From contig JANQOX010000014.1 of the NCBI GenBank assembly GCA_028285625.1, positions 248,001 to 312,000 on the forward strand: a DNA stretch of 64,000 bases, in the 5' to 3' direction. Below the pieces are notes generated by a model. The model made no database searches. It saw only the letters and a program-made list of their open reading frames with translations, and was not told the DNA's origin. This document shows positions 1 to 8,244 of the stretch, piece after piece. Within the stretch, counting starts at the first letter, position 1; each line of letters begins with the position of its first letter. The DNA comes from Myxococcota bacterium (GTDB taxonomy: Bacteria > Myxococcota_A > UBA9160 > UBA6930). The translations under genes and the position numbers were made by a program.

Positions 1-987
1 GAAGAAGTGCTGCGGCTCGAGCCGAATCGACCCGAGGCCCACTTCTACCTGGCCCTGCTCGACGGTCGCCGCGGCCGCATCGCATCGGCCGAGACGCACC
101 TGCGGGCCTTCCTCGAGCATGCCGGCCCCGATCTCGATCCGTGGCGCGAGTCTGCCGAGCGACGCCTGGCGCGGCTGGCCGACGAGCGCCGGCTGATGGA
201 AGCCCCCGAGGCCCAGGCGCTGCGCCTGGTGGACCTCGCCCATCCCGACTTCGCGATCCAGGCCGACGCGGCGCTGCTGCGCGCGGGGCGCACCGACTTC
301 GCCAACACCGTGAGCGGCTATCTGGACGACGCGCGCACGTCGCTCCTCGACCTGGTGGGCACCGTGCCGTCCGAGCCCACGGGTGTGGTGCTCTACGGCA
401 AGGCGGCCTACGTGCGCACCCACGGCCACCGCTTCACGTTCCGCACGGTGGGCTTCTTCGATGGACGCATCCACGTGGTGTCCGCGGCCCACCCGGCCGG
501 CGAACTCCGGAAGCTCTTGTTCCACGAGTACGCGCATGCGCTGTTTCGCGAGCGCGTCGGGGGCGACCGCCCGTTCTGGCTGAACGAGGGTCTGGCCGAG
601 CTGGCGGAGCAGCGCGCACTCGGGCGGACCGGGATGCCGCGAGGCGACCGGCAGCGTCTGGTGCGCGCAGCCACGGACGGCGGGTGGATCCCGCTGGCAC
701 GGCTCGGCCCCGGCTTCGATGGCCTGACGGATCGCGAGGCGCGCCTGGCCTACCTGGAGGCGACCGCCGCCGCGGCGTGGGTGGTGGCACGAACCTCCGC
801 GCCCGAGCGCGCGCGGCTGCTCGGCCGGTTGGGTGAGGGCGCCAGTGCGGACACGGCGCTCCGGGAGACCCTGGGCGTCGACGTGCGCGGGATCGACGCG
901 GCGCTGCGCCAGGCCTTCGGGGGCCCGGGCGCGCCGGGCCTTCAGGCCACCGCGGCCGAGCGGAGACCCGCTCGCGTTGCGCCGTAG
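1..987 (+). CDS. Gluzincin-type metallopeptidase with TPR-like N-terminus (5' truncated)
   Basis: The reading frame is open to the left window edge, so the true start lies outside; a GTG at 7 is only the first in-frame start visible. The first ~60 residues look like the end of a TPR helical pair. The middle carries a zinc-binding HEYAH motif (bases 523-537) followed about 20 residues later by NEGLAE, the HExxH...E arrangement of peptidase-MA-like gluzincins. It is probably an exported or periplasmic protease, but the signal peptide would be upstream and cannot be seen. The 3' end overlaps the convergent AraC gene by 46 bases. Protease fold is well supported; the substrate is unknown. Confidence 0.75.
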   Translation, partial: EEVLRLEPNRPEAHFYLALLDGRRGRIASAETHLRAFLEHAGPDLDPWRESAERRLARLADERRLMEAPEAQALRLVDLAHPDFAIQADAALLRAGRTDFANTVSGYLDDARTSLLDLVGTVPSEPTGVVLYGKAAYVRTHGHRFTFRTVGFFDGRIHVVSAAHPAGELRKLLFHEYAHALFRERVGGDRPFWLNEGLAELAEQRALGRTGMPRGDRQRLVRAATDGGWIPLARLGPGFDGLTDREARLAYLEATAAAAWVVARTSAPERARLLGRLGEGASADTALRETLGVDVRGIDAALRQAFGGPGAPGLQATAAERRPARVAP

Positions 988-1802
988 CGGGCGCGGTAGA
1001 GGGCGGGAGTCATGCCGACCTCGCGCCGGAAGGTGCTGTAGAACTGGCTGAGCGAGCGCCAGCCCGAGGCGTAGGCGACCTCGGTCACGGGATCGTCGCC
1101 CATGGCGAGCCGCTTGCAGGCGCGCTCCACGCGCGCCCGCAGGACGTAACCTCGGAACGAGACGCCCATCTCGCGCTGGAACAGGCGCGACGTCTGACGC
1201 TCGGAAAGGCCCATGCGCCGGGCGAGCATGCCGAGCGAGAGGTCCGGATCCGACGGATCGAGCTCCGCCACGGCGCGCACCAGGGCCGCGCGGCGTCGCG
1301 CGCCGGCGACCGACCCCCGGCCGGCGTCGAGGGCTGCGGTGCAAGCGCGTGCCACCAGCTCGAGCAGCGCGACCGCCGGTGTGGCCTGGGACGAGAATCC
1401 GCGGCTCGGCTGCGCGGCCGGTGCCGCGGATTCGCCACGCCGCACGGCCAGGTGGCTCTCCACCAGGAGCCGCAAGCCCTCGCGAGCGAGCTCCGTGCCG
1501 GCGGGCTCGACCAGCAGGTCGGTCCCACCGCGTGGGTTCGGCAAGCCGAGCAGCCGCGCGGCCTCCAGCGTCCAGCCCGGGTCCGCATGCCAATGCAGAA
1601 GCTCCGTGGCCTCGCCGGTGCGGAGCGACACCGTCTCACCGGCACGGACGACCAGCAGATCGCCCGACCGCACGTGCAGCCGGTGGGTGCTGCCGGGCCC
1701 GCTCGACAGGTTGCCGGAGAGGGGCGCCAACACTCCGACGGGCGCGGCCGCATGGACCGTCGAGGCGCGAAGCGCGAGGTGGCGCAGCTGCGGGGGACGC
1801 AC
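942..1802 (-). CDS. AraC-family transcriptional regulator with cupin sensor domain
   Basis: The N-terminal ~150 residues resemble the AraC cupin ligand-binding barrel and the C-terminal ~100 residues contain two helix-turn-helix units. The second unit has the family pattern VTEVAYASGWRSLSQFYSTF and ends in MTPALYRARYG, matching the AraC signature. I chose the GTG at 1802, which keeps the whole cupin and avoids overlap with the DUF192 gene upstream; a longer GTG-started form reaches 1904. No adjacent target operon is obvious. Family assignment is firm; ligand and regulon are not inferable. Confidence 0.9.
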   Translation of the reverse strand: MRPPQLRHLALRASTVHAAAPVGVLAPLSGNLSSGPGSTHRLHVRSGDLLVVRAGETVSLRTGEATELLHWHADPGWTLEAARLLGLPNPRGGTDLLVEPAGTELAREGLRLLVESHLAVRRGESAAPAAQPSRGFSSQATPAVALLELVARACTAALDAGRGSVAGARRRAALVRAVAELDPSDPDLSLGMLARRMGLSERQTSRLFQREMGVSFRGYVLRARVERACKRLAMGDDPVTEVAYASGWRSLSQFYSTFRREVGMTPALYRARYGATRAGLRSAAVA

Positions 1803-1860
1803 GTGGGGATGTGGTCTCTCGCCGCCGCTTGTGTCGCCGGGGGCCCTGGGGAGCGCCCCC

Positions 1861-2328
1861 TCAGCGCCTTCCCGGACGCACCGGCGGGTCGACCCGGACT
1901 GCATCCCCCACGCGCCAGCCCAGCCGCCGAGCGGTGCCGGCGGTGACTTCGAGCACCAGGTCGGCCGGTTCGGATGGGCGCACGGTCGGGCCCTCGGTGC
2001 CGCCGGGGTCGAAGGGCACGTCGTGGTGGATGTCGACGACCCGGTCGCCGCGGATCCACACGATGTCGATGTCGAAACGCATGTCCTTCATCCAGAACCC
2101 GGGTCGGCCCGCACGTGCGTAGGGAAAGACCATGCCATGGCCCTCGGGCAGGCCGTCGCGTCCGCCCAGCCCGCGGGCCTGGGTGGCCGCGTCGGCCGCG
2201 ACCTCGGCCTGGATCCGGTGCATGCCGAGGGTCACCTCGGTGGTCGAGGGCATCTGCGGCTCGGCGCTCGAGCACGCAGCCCACGGCAGGAAGGCGAAGA
2301 TCAGGGTCCTACGCAGCAGCGATCGCAT
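1861..2328 (-). CDS. DUF192 family lipoprotein
   Basis: A 155-residue protein with a lipoprotein signal (hydrophobic stretch ending in WAAC, Cys19). The mature part follows the DUF192 pattern: RGLGGRDGLPEGHGMVF, then FWMKDMRFDIDIVWI, then a C-terminal strand ending in WRVGDAV. The family forms a small beta-rich domain of unknown biochemical role, usually exported in bacteria. It is divergent from the small unknown gene at 2354 with a 25-base gap and lies just upstream of the AraC gene on the same strand. Confidence 0.88.
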   Translation of the reverse strand: MRSLLRRTLIFAFLPWAACSSAEPQMPSTTEVTLGMHRIQAEVAADAATQARGLGGRDGLPEGHGMVFPYARAGRPGFWMKDMRFDIDIVWIRGDRVVDIHHDVPFDPGGTEGPTVRPSEPADLVLEVTAGTARRLGWRVGDAVRVDPPVRPGRR

Positions 2329-2353
2329 GGCGTCCTAGAATGCCGCCCTCGCC

Positions 2354-2698
2354 ATGTCCGCGCTCCTGAACCGCCGCCAGATCCGCACCTTCCACAACGT
2401 GGCCGATGCCTATCGGGCGCCAGGGGATCCCGTCGCCGACCTGCTCGCCCCGGTCGAGCGCGAGCTTCGCCACGAGGGCCCGGGCGCGATCCGGCGGGTG
2501 GAGTTGCTGCTGACCGTGCTCGACTGGCGCAGCGTTTTTTCCCGCCACCTGCGTCCGTTCTGGCGGCTGCCCCGGGAGGCGCGCGCCCAGGTGCTTGGGG
2601 GCCGTCTGCTCGCCGGCCCGCTAGCCGACCTGCGCGCGCGGATGGATCGGGCCCGCGAGGCTCAGCGCGCGCCCACGCCCCGCGACGAGAAGCGATAG
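2354..2698 (+). CDS. Small protein of unknown function
   Basis: A 114-residue basic helical protein with no signal peptide or membrane segment. Its start (RRQIRTFHNVADAY) and spacing of helices faintly recall the small helical domain found at the N-terminus of some GMC oxidoreductases and gluconate 2-dehydrogenase subunit 3, but no catalytic partner is adjacent. The 3' end overlaps the convergent response-regulator gene by 37 bases. It starts 25 bases from the divergent DUF192 gene. I treat it as a real but unassigned gene. Confidence 0.6.
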   Translation: MSALLNRRQIRTFHNVADAYRAPGDPVADLLAPVERELRHEGPGAIRRVELLLTVLDWRSVFSRHLRPFWRLPREARAQVLGGRLLAGPLADLRARMDRAREAQRAPTPRDEKR

Positions 2699-3390
2699 CC
2701 GATCCCGCGCACGGTCTCGATGCAGCGCCGTGCACGACCCAGCTTGCGCCGGAGCGCCTTCACGTGGGTGTCGACCACCCGCGGGTTGGGGGCGAGTCCG
2801 TCCTCGCCGGGCGGCGCGAGATCTTCGCGCCGCAGGACGCGGCCCTCGTTCTCGACGAGCTGCTGCAGCAGTTCGAATTCGCGCAGGGTCAGCTCGAGGC
2901 GACGCCCGTCGAGTTCCGCCACGGCGCGCTCGGGGTCGACGCGCAGGGGCCCTCGTTGCAGCCGGCCCGCTGCGGCCATCGGAGAGGGCTTCCCGTCGCG
3001 CCGCAGGACCGCACGGAGTCGCGAGGCCAGCTCGCGGTCGAAGAACGGGTCGGGAAGGAAGTCGTCCACGCCGTTCTCGAAGGCCAGGATGCGGTCGATC
3101 TCCTCGGCGAAGCGGCTCACCATCAGGATCGGCAGCTCGCCCGAGCGCTCGGACTCCCGCAGCCGGCGGCACAGGCCGAGCCCGGTCATGTCCGGCAGGG
3201 CGGCATCGACCACCGCCGCCGCGGGGGCCGCGCTGTCCTGCTGAGCGGTCTCCAGGGCGGCGCGGCCGGTCCGTACCTCCAGGACCTCCACACCGGGGTC
3301 CTCGAGGGCTCTCGCCACGCGCTCGCACCAGTCCCCCGAGGCGCTCGCGATCAGCACGCGCTGGACCGGGGGCATGATTCCGGCAGACAT
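2662..3390 (-). CDS. OmpR/PhoB-type response regulator with degenerate receiver
   Basis: About 242 residues. The C-terminal ~95 residues are a clear OmpR winged helix (LTLREFELLQQLVENEGRV, then RVVDTHVKALRRKLG, then GIGYRF). The N-terminal domain has the receiver shape and the likely phosphoacceptor Asp (VVDAALPDMTG), but the acidic pair after strand 1 is replaced (LIASASG) and the switch lysine is lost (LPDPFF instead of the usual LTKPF). It therefore probably does not follow normal aspartyl phosphorylation. No histidine kinase is adjacent. Alternative ATG starts at 3408 and 3375 are possible. Confidence 0.9.
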   Translation of the reverse strand: MSAGIMPPVQRVLIASASGDWCERVARALEDPGVEVLEVRTGRAALETAQQDSAAPAAAVVDAALPDMTGLGLCRRLRESERSGELPILMVSRFAEEIDRILAFENGVDDFLPDPFFDRELASRLRAVLRRDGKPSPMAAAGRLQRGPLRVDPERAVAELDGRRLELTLREFELLQQLVENEGRVLRREDLAPPGEDGLAPNPRVVDTHVKALRRKLGRARRCIETVRGIGYRFSSRGVGAR

Positions 3391-3531
3391 GACCCCCCAC
3401 GTTGCCACCCCCAGTTGTCATTCCGGTGCCGAACCGGAGGCGATCCGTGGAGATCGCGCCCCCGGGAAGTGCCCGGGAAACGTCAATCCCGTGTCACGCG
3501 CGCGGAGCCGGCATTCGGCAGGCTCAGGGGC

Positions 3532-3825
3532 GTGAAGCCCACGCCCCCTCACGACGGGTCGCACCCGATCTGGCGCCTGCAAGTGGACGATCTGCTCGCG
3601 GGAAAGCCCGACGCCTACATCGACTGGTTCGACAGGTGGTATCCGCGCGTCCACGCCTGGGCGCTTCGCCGCGCTCGCGACCCGGATGCTGCCAGGGACC
3701 TGACGGAACGGTCCATGTTCCAGATCGTCCAGGCGCTGCCCGGCTACGACGGTTCGATCCCCCTCGACCGCTTCGTACTCGCCGTGGCCGAGGCGACCCG
3801 CCGGCGAGGGGGCGTGACGCACTGA
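3532..3825 (+). CDS. Stand-alone sigma-70 region 2-like protein
   Basis: A 97-residue protein from a GTG start. It resembles the N-terminal half of an ECF sigma factor: a DDLLAGKPDAYIDWF opening helix, a DPDAARDLTE segment like the AEDLTQE core of region 2.2, and YDGSIPLDRFV where ECF factors have the region 2.3/2.4 link. It stops where region 4 would begin, so no -35-binding domain exists. It is convergent with rpoH and separated by a strong hairpin. It could be a sigma-derived regulator or a remnant; I cannot tell which. Confidence 0.6.
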   Translation: MKPTPPHDGSHPIWRLQVDDLLAGKPDAYIDWFDRWYPRVHAWALRRARDPDAARDLTERSMFQIVQALPGYDGSIPLDRFVLAVAEATRRRGGVTH

Positions 3826-3830
3826 CGCCA

Positions 3831-3854
3831 GCCCGGGCTCTCCGGAGCCCGGGC
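3831..3854. terminator. Bidirectional hairpin between convergent genes
   Basis: A perfect 10-base stem (GCCCGGGCTC with its complement) closed by a 4-base TCCG loop lies between the stop codons of the sigma-like gene and rpoH. No T-tract follows, so it is either a bidirectional terminator typical of high-GC genomes or a 3'-end stabilising structure. Confidence 0.6.
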
Positions 3855-3861
3855 GCTGGCC

Positions 3862-4815
3862 TCAGTCGTCCCCGGGGGCGTAGTACTCGAAGTCGACGAC
3901 GTTCTCCTTCAGGTACGCGCGCAGCTCGGTGACGATCTTCTTCTCCAGCTGCCGGATCCGCTCGCGCGTGAGTCCCAGGTCGTCGCCGATCTCCTGAAGG
4001 GTGCGCGGCGGGTCGGCCAGGACCCGCTCGTCCATGATCTTGCGCTCGCGTTCGCCGAGGCCCTCGGCGAACTCGCTCACGCGCTCCATGAACACCCGCC
4101 GCAGGTCCTGGTCGGCCAGGTGATCCTCGGCGTCGGGCCCGGACGCGATCAGGTCGCCGAAGGACGCGCTGCCCTCTTCGTCGCGCACCGGCGCGTCGAG
4201 GGACAGGTCGCTGGCGCCCAGGCGTTGCTCCATCTCGATGACGTCGCCCTCGCTCACGTCGAGCTTTTCGGCCAGCAGCCGGGGCTCGGGCTCGAAGCCC
4301 TGACGCTCGAGCGCGCGCTTCTCCTTGTTGAGCCGGAAGAAGAGCTTCCGCTGGGCGCGGCTCTTGCCGAGCTTCACCAGGCGGATGTTGTCGATCAGGT
4401 ACTTGAGGATGTACGCGCGGATCCAGTACGCGGCGTAGCTCGAGAGCTTGGTGCCCTGGTAGGGGTCGAAGCGTTGGACGGCCTGGACGAGGCCGAGATT
4501 GCCCTCCTGGATCAGGTCCAGGGTGTTGGCCCACGCCCGCCGGTACCCGAAGGCGATCTTCACCACCAGGCGTAGGTTCGCCAGCGTGAGCTGGCGAGCC
4601 GCGTCGCGGTCGCCCTGCTCGACCCAGCGTACGGCGAGCGCGTGCTCCTCCTCGCGCGAGATCGGCGCGTGGTGGCGCAGCTCGGCCATGTAGCGGCCGA
4701 GCGCATCGGCCCGCTCGACTTCGGCGGGCGTGCGCGGCGCGGGGAGGCGGGTCGCGCCGTCCTCGGGCGGACCGAGGACCTCGGCCTCGATGGCCTCGGG
4801 AGGGTCGTTCGGCAC
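3862..4815 (-). CDS. rpoH: Heat-shock sigma factor RpoH (sigma-32)
   Basis: A 317-residue sigma-70-family factor. Region 2 is visible as LVVKIAFGYRR, DLIQEGNLGLVQAVQRFDP and TKLSSYAAYWIRAYI; it is followed by SRAQRKLFFRLNKEK, which matches the RpoH box that separates sigma-32 from other group-3 factors. Region 4 ends with TLQEIGDDLGLTRERIRQLE. It directs RNA polymerase to heat-shock promoters; two hsp20 genes lie at the far end of this window. It follows the cytochrome c gene on the same strand, but a perfect 14-base stem separates them. Confidence 0.95.
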   Translation of the reverse strand: MPNDPPEAIEAEVLGPPEDGATRLPAPRTPAEVERADALGRYMAELRHHAPISREEEHALAVRWVEQGDRDAARQLTLANLRLVVKIAFGYRRAWANTLDLIQEGNLGLVQAVQRFDPYQGTKLSSYAAYWIRAYILKYLIDNIRLVKLGKSRAQRKLFFRLNKEKRALERQGFEPEPRLLAEKLDVSEGDVIEMEQRLGASDLSLDAPVRDEEGSASFGDLIASGPDAEDHLADQDLRRVFMERVSEFAEGLGERERKIMDERVLADPPRTLQEIGDDLGLTRERIRQLEKKIVTELRAYLKENVVDFEYYAPGDD

Positions 4816-4834
4816 GGGCCCAGGCTAGCAGTCA

Positions 4835-4865
4835 GCGCGCGCCGGCCCGCGGGGCCGGCGCGCGC
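4835..4865 (-). terminator. 14-bp perfect GC hairpin
   Basis: A 14-base perfect inverted repeat of G and C with a 3-base loop lies between the cytochrome c stop codon and the rpoH start, both on the minus strand. It would end cytochrome c transcription and leave rpoH with its own promoter; no T-run follows. Confidence 0.6.
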
Positions 4866-4871
4866 CGTCGG

Positions 4872-5243
4872 TTACTTCTCGAGGCTGCGGATGTAGGCCA
4901 CCAGGTCGGCGATCTGCTCGTCGGTCAGGTGCTTGAAGTAGGGCATCGCGTTGCTGCCGCCGTACTCCGCGGGGCCGTTCTTGATGACGAGCATCAGGTC
5001 GGTGTCCTCGCCCGGGGTGCCGTTGCCGTCGGCGTCGAACTTGTAGGAGCCCTCGGACAGGTTGCGCGGCTTGGGGTCGAGGGGCGCGGCCGCCGGGCCG
5101 TCGCCTGCGCCGTTCTGCCCATGGCAGGTCCAGCAGGTCCCCATTCCCTTGAAGAGTGCATCGCCCTTTGCGGCGTCACCGGCGAATGCGGCAGCGGGAA
5201 GCAACCAGGCCACGGCCAGGGCAAGAGTGAGCACGCGGATCAT
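4872..5243 (-). CDS. Exported mono-haem c-type cytochrome
   Basis: A 123-residue protein with a Sec signal peptide (cleavage likely after AAAFA) and one haem motif CWTCH preceded by GDALFKG. A methionine in NAMPYFKHLTDEQI is the likely second axial ligand, and the last helix (DLVAYIRSLEK) is typical of class I cytochrome c. The ATG at 5243 has an AGGAG ribosome site upstream, so the longer ORF start at 5387 is unlikely. It is a small periplasmic electron carrier; partner oxidase or reductase genes are not nearby. Confidence 0.9.
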   Translation of the reverse strand: MIRVLTLALAVAWLLPAAAFAGDAAKGDALFKGMGTCWTCHGQNGAGDGPAAAPLDPKPRNLSEGSYKFDADGNGTPGEDTDLMLVIKNGPAEYGGSNAMPYFKHLTDEQIADLVAYIRSLEK

Positions 5244-5459
5244 CGGGGTGGTCTCCTGATAGGGTGGGCCCTGCGGGCCGGGGTCGTCGGGTCCCTTCGG
5301 GGCCGACCGGGGTCGACCGGGGACGTCGCCCACGGGGACATCCCCGCGAACGTCGAATTGGACGCGAAAGGTAGGTAGGGGATTCACGGGCGCAAGGGAG
5401 AAATCTTGCCCCGGAGAGCCCCCAGCGGGGTCATGAGACGGCCCTGGAGCGAGCTGGCC

Positions 5460-7043
5460 CTAGAGCTTGGCGTCGCCGTAGCGGTCGAGCACCTCGAGCA
5501 GCGCCCGCACGCCGAACCCGGTGGCGCCGCCGCGGTGGAGCGGCCCGGCCGTCTCGGTGTCGGCCACCGAGGCGATGTCGAGATGGGCCCAAGGCTGGTC
5601 GCCGGCGAAATGCGACAGGAAGGCCGCCGCGGTGGTGGTGCCCGCGTCTCGGCCGCCGGTCTGCCGCACGTCGGCGATGCGGCTGCGCATGTGGTCGCGG
5701 TGGACGTCCCAGAGCGGCAGCGGCCAGAACCGCTCTCCGACTGCCTCGCCCGAGGCCACGATCAGCTCCGAGAGCTTCTCGTGGTTGCCCACGACGGCAG
5801 CAGCCCAGGGGCCGAGCGCGATGGCGCAGGCACCGGTCAGGGTCGCGAGGTCGATGATCGCTTCGGGCTCGTACTCGCCGCGAACGAAGTGCAGGGCGTC
5901 CGCCAGGACCAGGCGGCCCTCGGCATCGGTGTTGGTCACCTCGATGGTCTTGCCCGATCCGCTGGTCAGGATGTCGTCGGGCCGGTAGGCCGTGCCGCTC
6001 GGCATGTTCTCGACGGCGCCCACCACGCCCACCACGTGGTGGGGGACCTTGAGCAGGGCCACCGCGCGCATGGCGCCGATCACGGCCGCCGCGCCGGACA
6101 TGTCGTGCTTCATCTTGACCATGCTCGCGGCGGGCTTGAGCGAGAGGCCCCCCGAGTCGAAGCAGACGCCTTTGCCCACCAGGGCAATGGTCTTTCGGCG
6201 CCGCTTCTGGCCCCGTGCCGGCGCATTGTGCTCGAGCACGATCATGCGCGGCGTGTTCGTGCTGCCCTGGGCTACGGCCAGCATGGCGCCCAGCTTGCGG
6301 CGACGCAGCTCGGCGGGCTCGAGGACGCGCACGCGCAGGCCGACTTCGCGCGCGACGCGCGTGGCCTCGCGCGCCAGGGCGGCCGGCGGCAGCAGGTTCG
6401 GCGGCTCGTTCGAGAGCTGGCGCGCCAGGTTCTGCGAGGTGGCGAGGTTCACGCCGCGGCCTGCCGCGGCGCGGGCGGCCCGGGTCTCGGCAGCGCGCTC
6501 GACGAGCAGCACCGCCTGGCCGACGCGTCCGCTCGCCGCGGCGCCGTTGCGGGGAGGCTGGGTCGTGTACTGGTCGAACCGATAGGAGGCCAGGATCAGC
6601 CCTTCGGCCACTGCGCCGGCGGACGCGGCGCTTCGCAGCCGGCGAGAGGCGGGAAGCACGATCGCCAGCTTGCCGCCCCCGCGTTGCTCGGCGGCCTGCA
6701 GGGCGGCGCCGGCTGCACGGCGCACGCGGTCGGCGTCGAGGCCGTCCTCGTCTCCGAGACCGACGAGCAGCACGCGCGCCGCAGCGGCTTTGCCCTCGGG
6801 GTAGAGGGCGAGGCGCTGGTCACGCGCTCCACGGAAGTCGCCCATCTCGACCACCGCAGCGATGCGGCCGCCCAGGGTGCGGTCGATGGCTCGAACGCGC
6901 GTGGGCAGGCGGGCATCGTCTTCGCCGCCGAGTGACGTCATCATCACCACCAGCCAGTCGGTGGTCTCCTCGGCGGGCGTTCGCGACGCGACGGTGACCT
7001 GGATCGTCGCGTTTCCGCGGCGCTTAGAAGTTGCTGCTGCCAA
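5460..7043 (-). CDS. pepA: Leucyl aminopeptidase (M17 family)
   Basis: A 527-residue cytosolic metallo-aminopeptidase that removes N-terminal residues from peptides. The N-terminal macro-like domain is followed by the M17 catalytic domain: ALVGKGVCFDSGGLSLKP with the metal-binding Lys/Asp, and NTDAEGRLVLADAL, the family signature. The start is a TTG at 7043 with AGGAG about 8 bases upstream. It is divergent from tolQ by about 40 bases. Confidence 0.95.
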   Translation of the reverse strand: MAAATSKRRGNATIQVTVASRTPAEETTDWLVVMMTSLGGEDDARLPTRVRAIDRTLGGRIAAVVEMGDFRGARDQRLALYPEGKAAAARVLLVGLGDEDGLDADRVRRAAGAALQAAEQRGGGKLAIVLPASRRLRSAASAGAVAEGLILASYRFDQYTTQPPRNGAAASGRVGQAVLLVERAAETRAARAAAGRGVNLATSQNLARQLSNEPPNLLPPAALAREATRVAREVGLRVRVLEPAELRRRKLGAMLAVAQGSTNTPRMIVLEHNAPARGQKRRRKTIALVGKGVCFDSGGLSLKPAASMVKMKHDMSGAAAVIGAMRAVALLKVPHHVVGVVGAVENMPSGTAYRPDDILTSGSGKTIEVTNTDAEGRLVLADALHFVRGEYEPEAIIDLATLTGACAIALGPWAAAVVGNHEKLSELIVASGEAVGERFWPLPLWDVHRDHMRSRIADVRQTGGRDAGTTTAAAFLSHFAGDQPWAHLDIASVADTETAGPLHRGGATGFGVRALLEVLDRYGDAKL

Positions 7044-7085
7044 AGGCGTCTCCTACATTCGGCGCACCCGTTTTCTGGGAACGCC

Positions 7086-7832
7086 ATGGGCTTTGTCATC
7101 GCTGGGACGGTCTGGGGGGGCCGACTCGCGAGCTTGGACCCGCTTGACCTGATCTGGCAAGCGTCCTGGGTCGTTCAGCTCGTCATTCTTCTCCTGGTGG
7201 CCGCGTCGATCTTTTCGTGGGCGGTCATCGCCTTCAAATGGCGAGAGTTGTCGGGCGCCGAGCAGGATAGCGAGGCGTTTCTCGACGTGTACCACGAGGG
7301 CGACCTCGAGCGTGCATACGAGGTCGCTCGCGACCTCGACCGCGGGCCCCTGCCTGCCGTCTTCCTCGCCGTGATGGCCGAGGTCAAGCGCATGGCGAAG
7401 TACGCGTCCGGCGACTCCGAAGACGGGCTCGACGAAGGCCAGCTCTTCACCCTTTCGCGCCACATCGCCTGGGCTTCTTCGCAAGAGGCCATGCGGCTCG
7501 AGGGGCGCCTCTCGTTCCTGGCCACGGTCGGGAGCGCATCGCCCTTCATCGGCCTGTTCGGCACGGTGATCGGCATCATCAACTCCTTCACCGGCATCGG
7601 CGCGGCCGGGAGCGCCAGTCTCGCGGTGGTGGCCCCGGGCATCGCCGAGGCGCTGATCGCCACGGCCATCGGCCTGTTCGCCGCGATTCCGGCGACCATC
7701 TTCTACAACGTCTTCGTCTCGCGCCTGCGCGAGAGCCGCGAGCTGATCGACCTGTTCGCCACCGAGCTCGAGGGCGACCTGCGTCAGCGCGGGCTGCGCA
7801 CGCCGGCTACGCCGCTCAAGGCGAGGGCCTAG
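7086..7832 (+). CDS. tolQ: TolQ proton-channel subunit (MotA/TolQ/ExbB family)
   Basis: A 248-residue inner-membrane protein with an N-terminal TM segment (WVVQLVILLLVAASIFSW), a cytoplasmic domain and two further TM segments. The TM2 region reads TVGSASPFIGLFGTVIGI and TM3 AEALIATAIGLFAAIPAT, the conserved pore-lining part of the family. With TolR it uses the proton gradient to drive TolA and constrict the outer membrane at division. It begins the tol operon; tolR starts 5 bases downstream. Confidence 0.95.
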   Translation: MGFVIAGTVWGGRLASLDPLDLIWQASWVVQLVILLLVAASIFSWAVIAFKWRELSGAEQDSEAFLDVYHEGDLERAYEVARDLDRGPLPAVFLAVMAEVKRMAKYASGDSEDGLDEGQLFTLSRHIAWASSQEAMRLEGRLSFLATVGSASPFIGLFGTVIGIINSFTGIGAAGSASLAVVAPGIAEALIATAIGLFAAIPATIFYNVFVSRLRESRELIDLFATELEGDLRQRGLRTPATPLKARA

Positions 7833-7836
7833 TCGG

Positions 7837-8244
7837 GTGGCCGCCGGTCTTCGCAGGGGTGACCACGCGGCGATGTCGGAGATCAACGTCACGCCCTTCG
7901 TGGACGTGATGCTGGTCCTCCTGATCATCTTCATGGTGACCGCGCCCATGCTCCAGCAGGGGCTCGACGTGGACCTGCCCGAGACCACCAGCCAGCCCAT
8001 GCGGATGCAGGACGAGCCGCTGGTGCTCACGGTGAAGAAGGACGGCACCTACCACCTCGCGACGGTGCAGATCCCGCTCGACGAGCTCGAGCCGAAGCTG
8101 GTGGCGATCTTCGAGGGGCGCGAGCGCAAGGAGATCTACCTGCGCGCGGACGAGGCCGCACCGTATGGAACCGTGGTGCAGGCCATGGCCGCCGCACGCC
8201 GCGCCGGGGCCAAGAGCCTCGGCATCGTGACGGAACCGGAGTGA
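7837..8244 (+). CDS. tolR: TolR (ExbD/TolR family)
   Basis: A 135-residue protein. Its single TM helix begins in the conserved INVTPFVDVMLVLLIIFMV, where the first Asp is the essential protonatable residue of ExbD/TolR proteins. The periplasmic part ends in YGTVVQAMAAARRAGAKSLG, the usual dimerisation fold. GTG start close behind tolQ; its stop overlaps the GTG start of tolA by 4 bases. Confidence 0.95.
   Translation: MAAGLRRGDHAAMSEINVTPFVDVMLVLLIIFMVTAPMLQQGLDVDLPETTSQPMRMQDEPLVLTVKKDGTYHLATVQIPLDELEPKLVAIFEGRERKEIYLRADEAAPYGTVVQAMAAARRAGAKSLGIVTEPE

Noticed and set aside
1213..3531. Long plus-strand reading frame (870 codons with the region-2-like gene at its end)
   Set aside because: It is antisense to the AraC, DUF192 and response-regulator genes and its translation is Arg/Pro/Gly-rich with no domain; only the last 97 codons from 3532 look coding.
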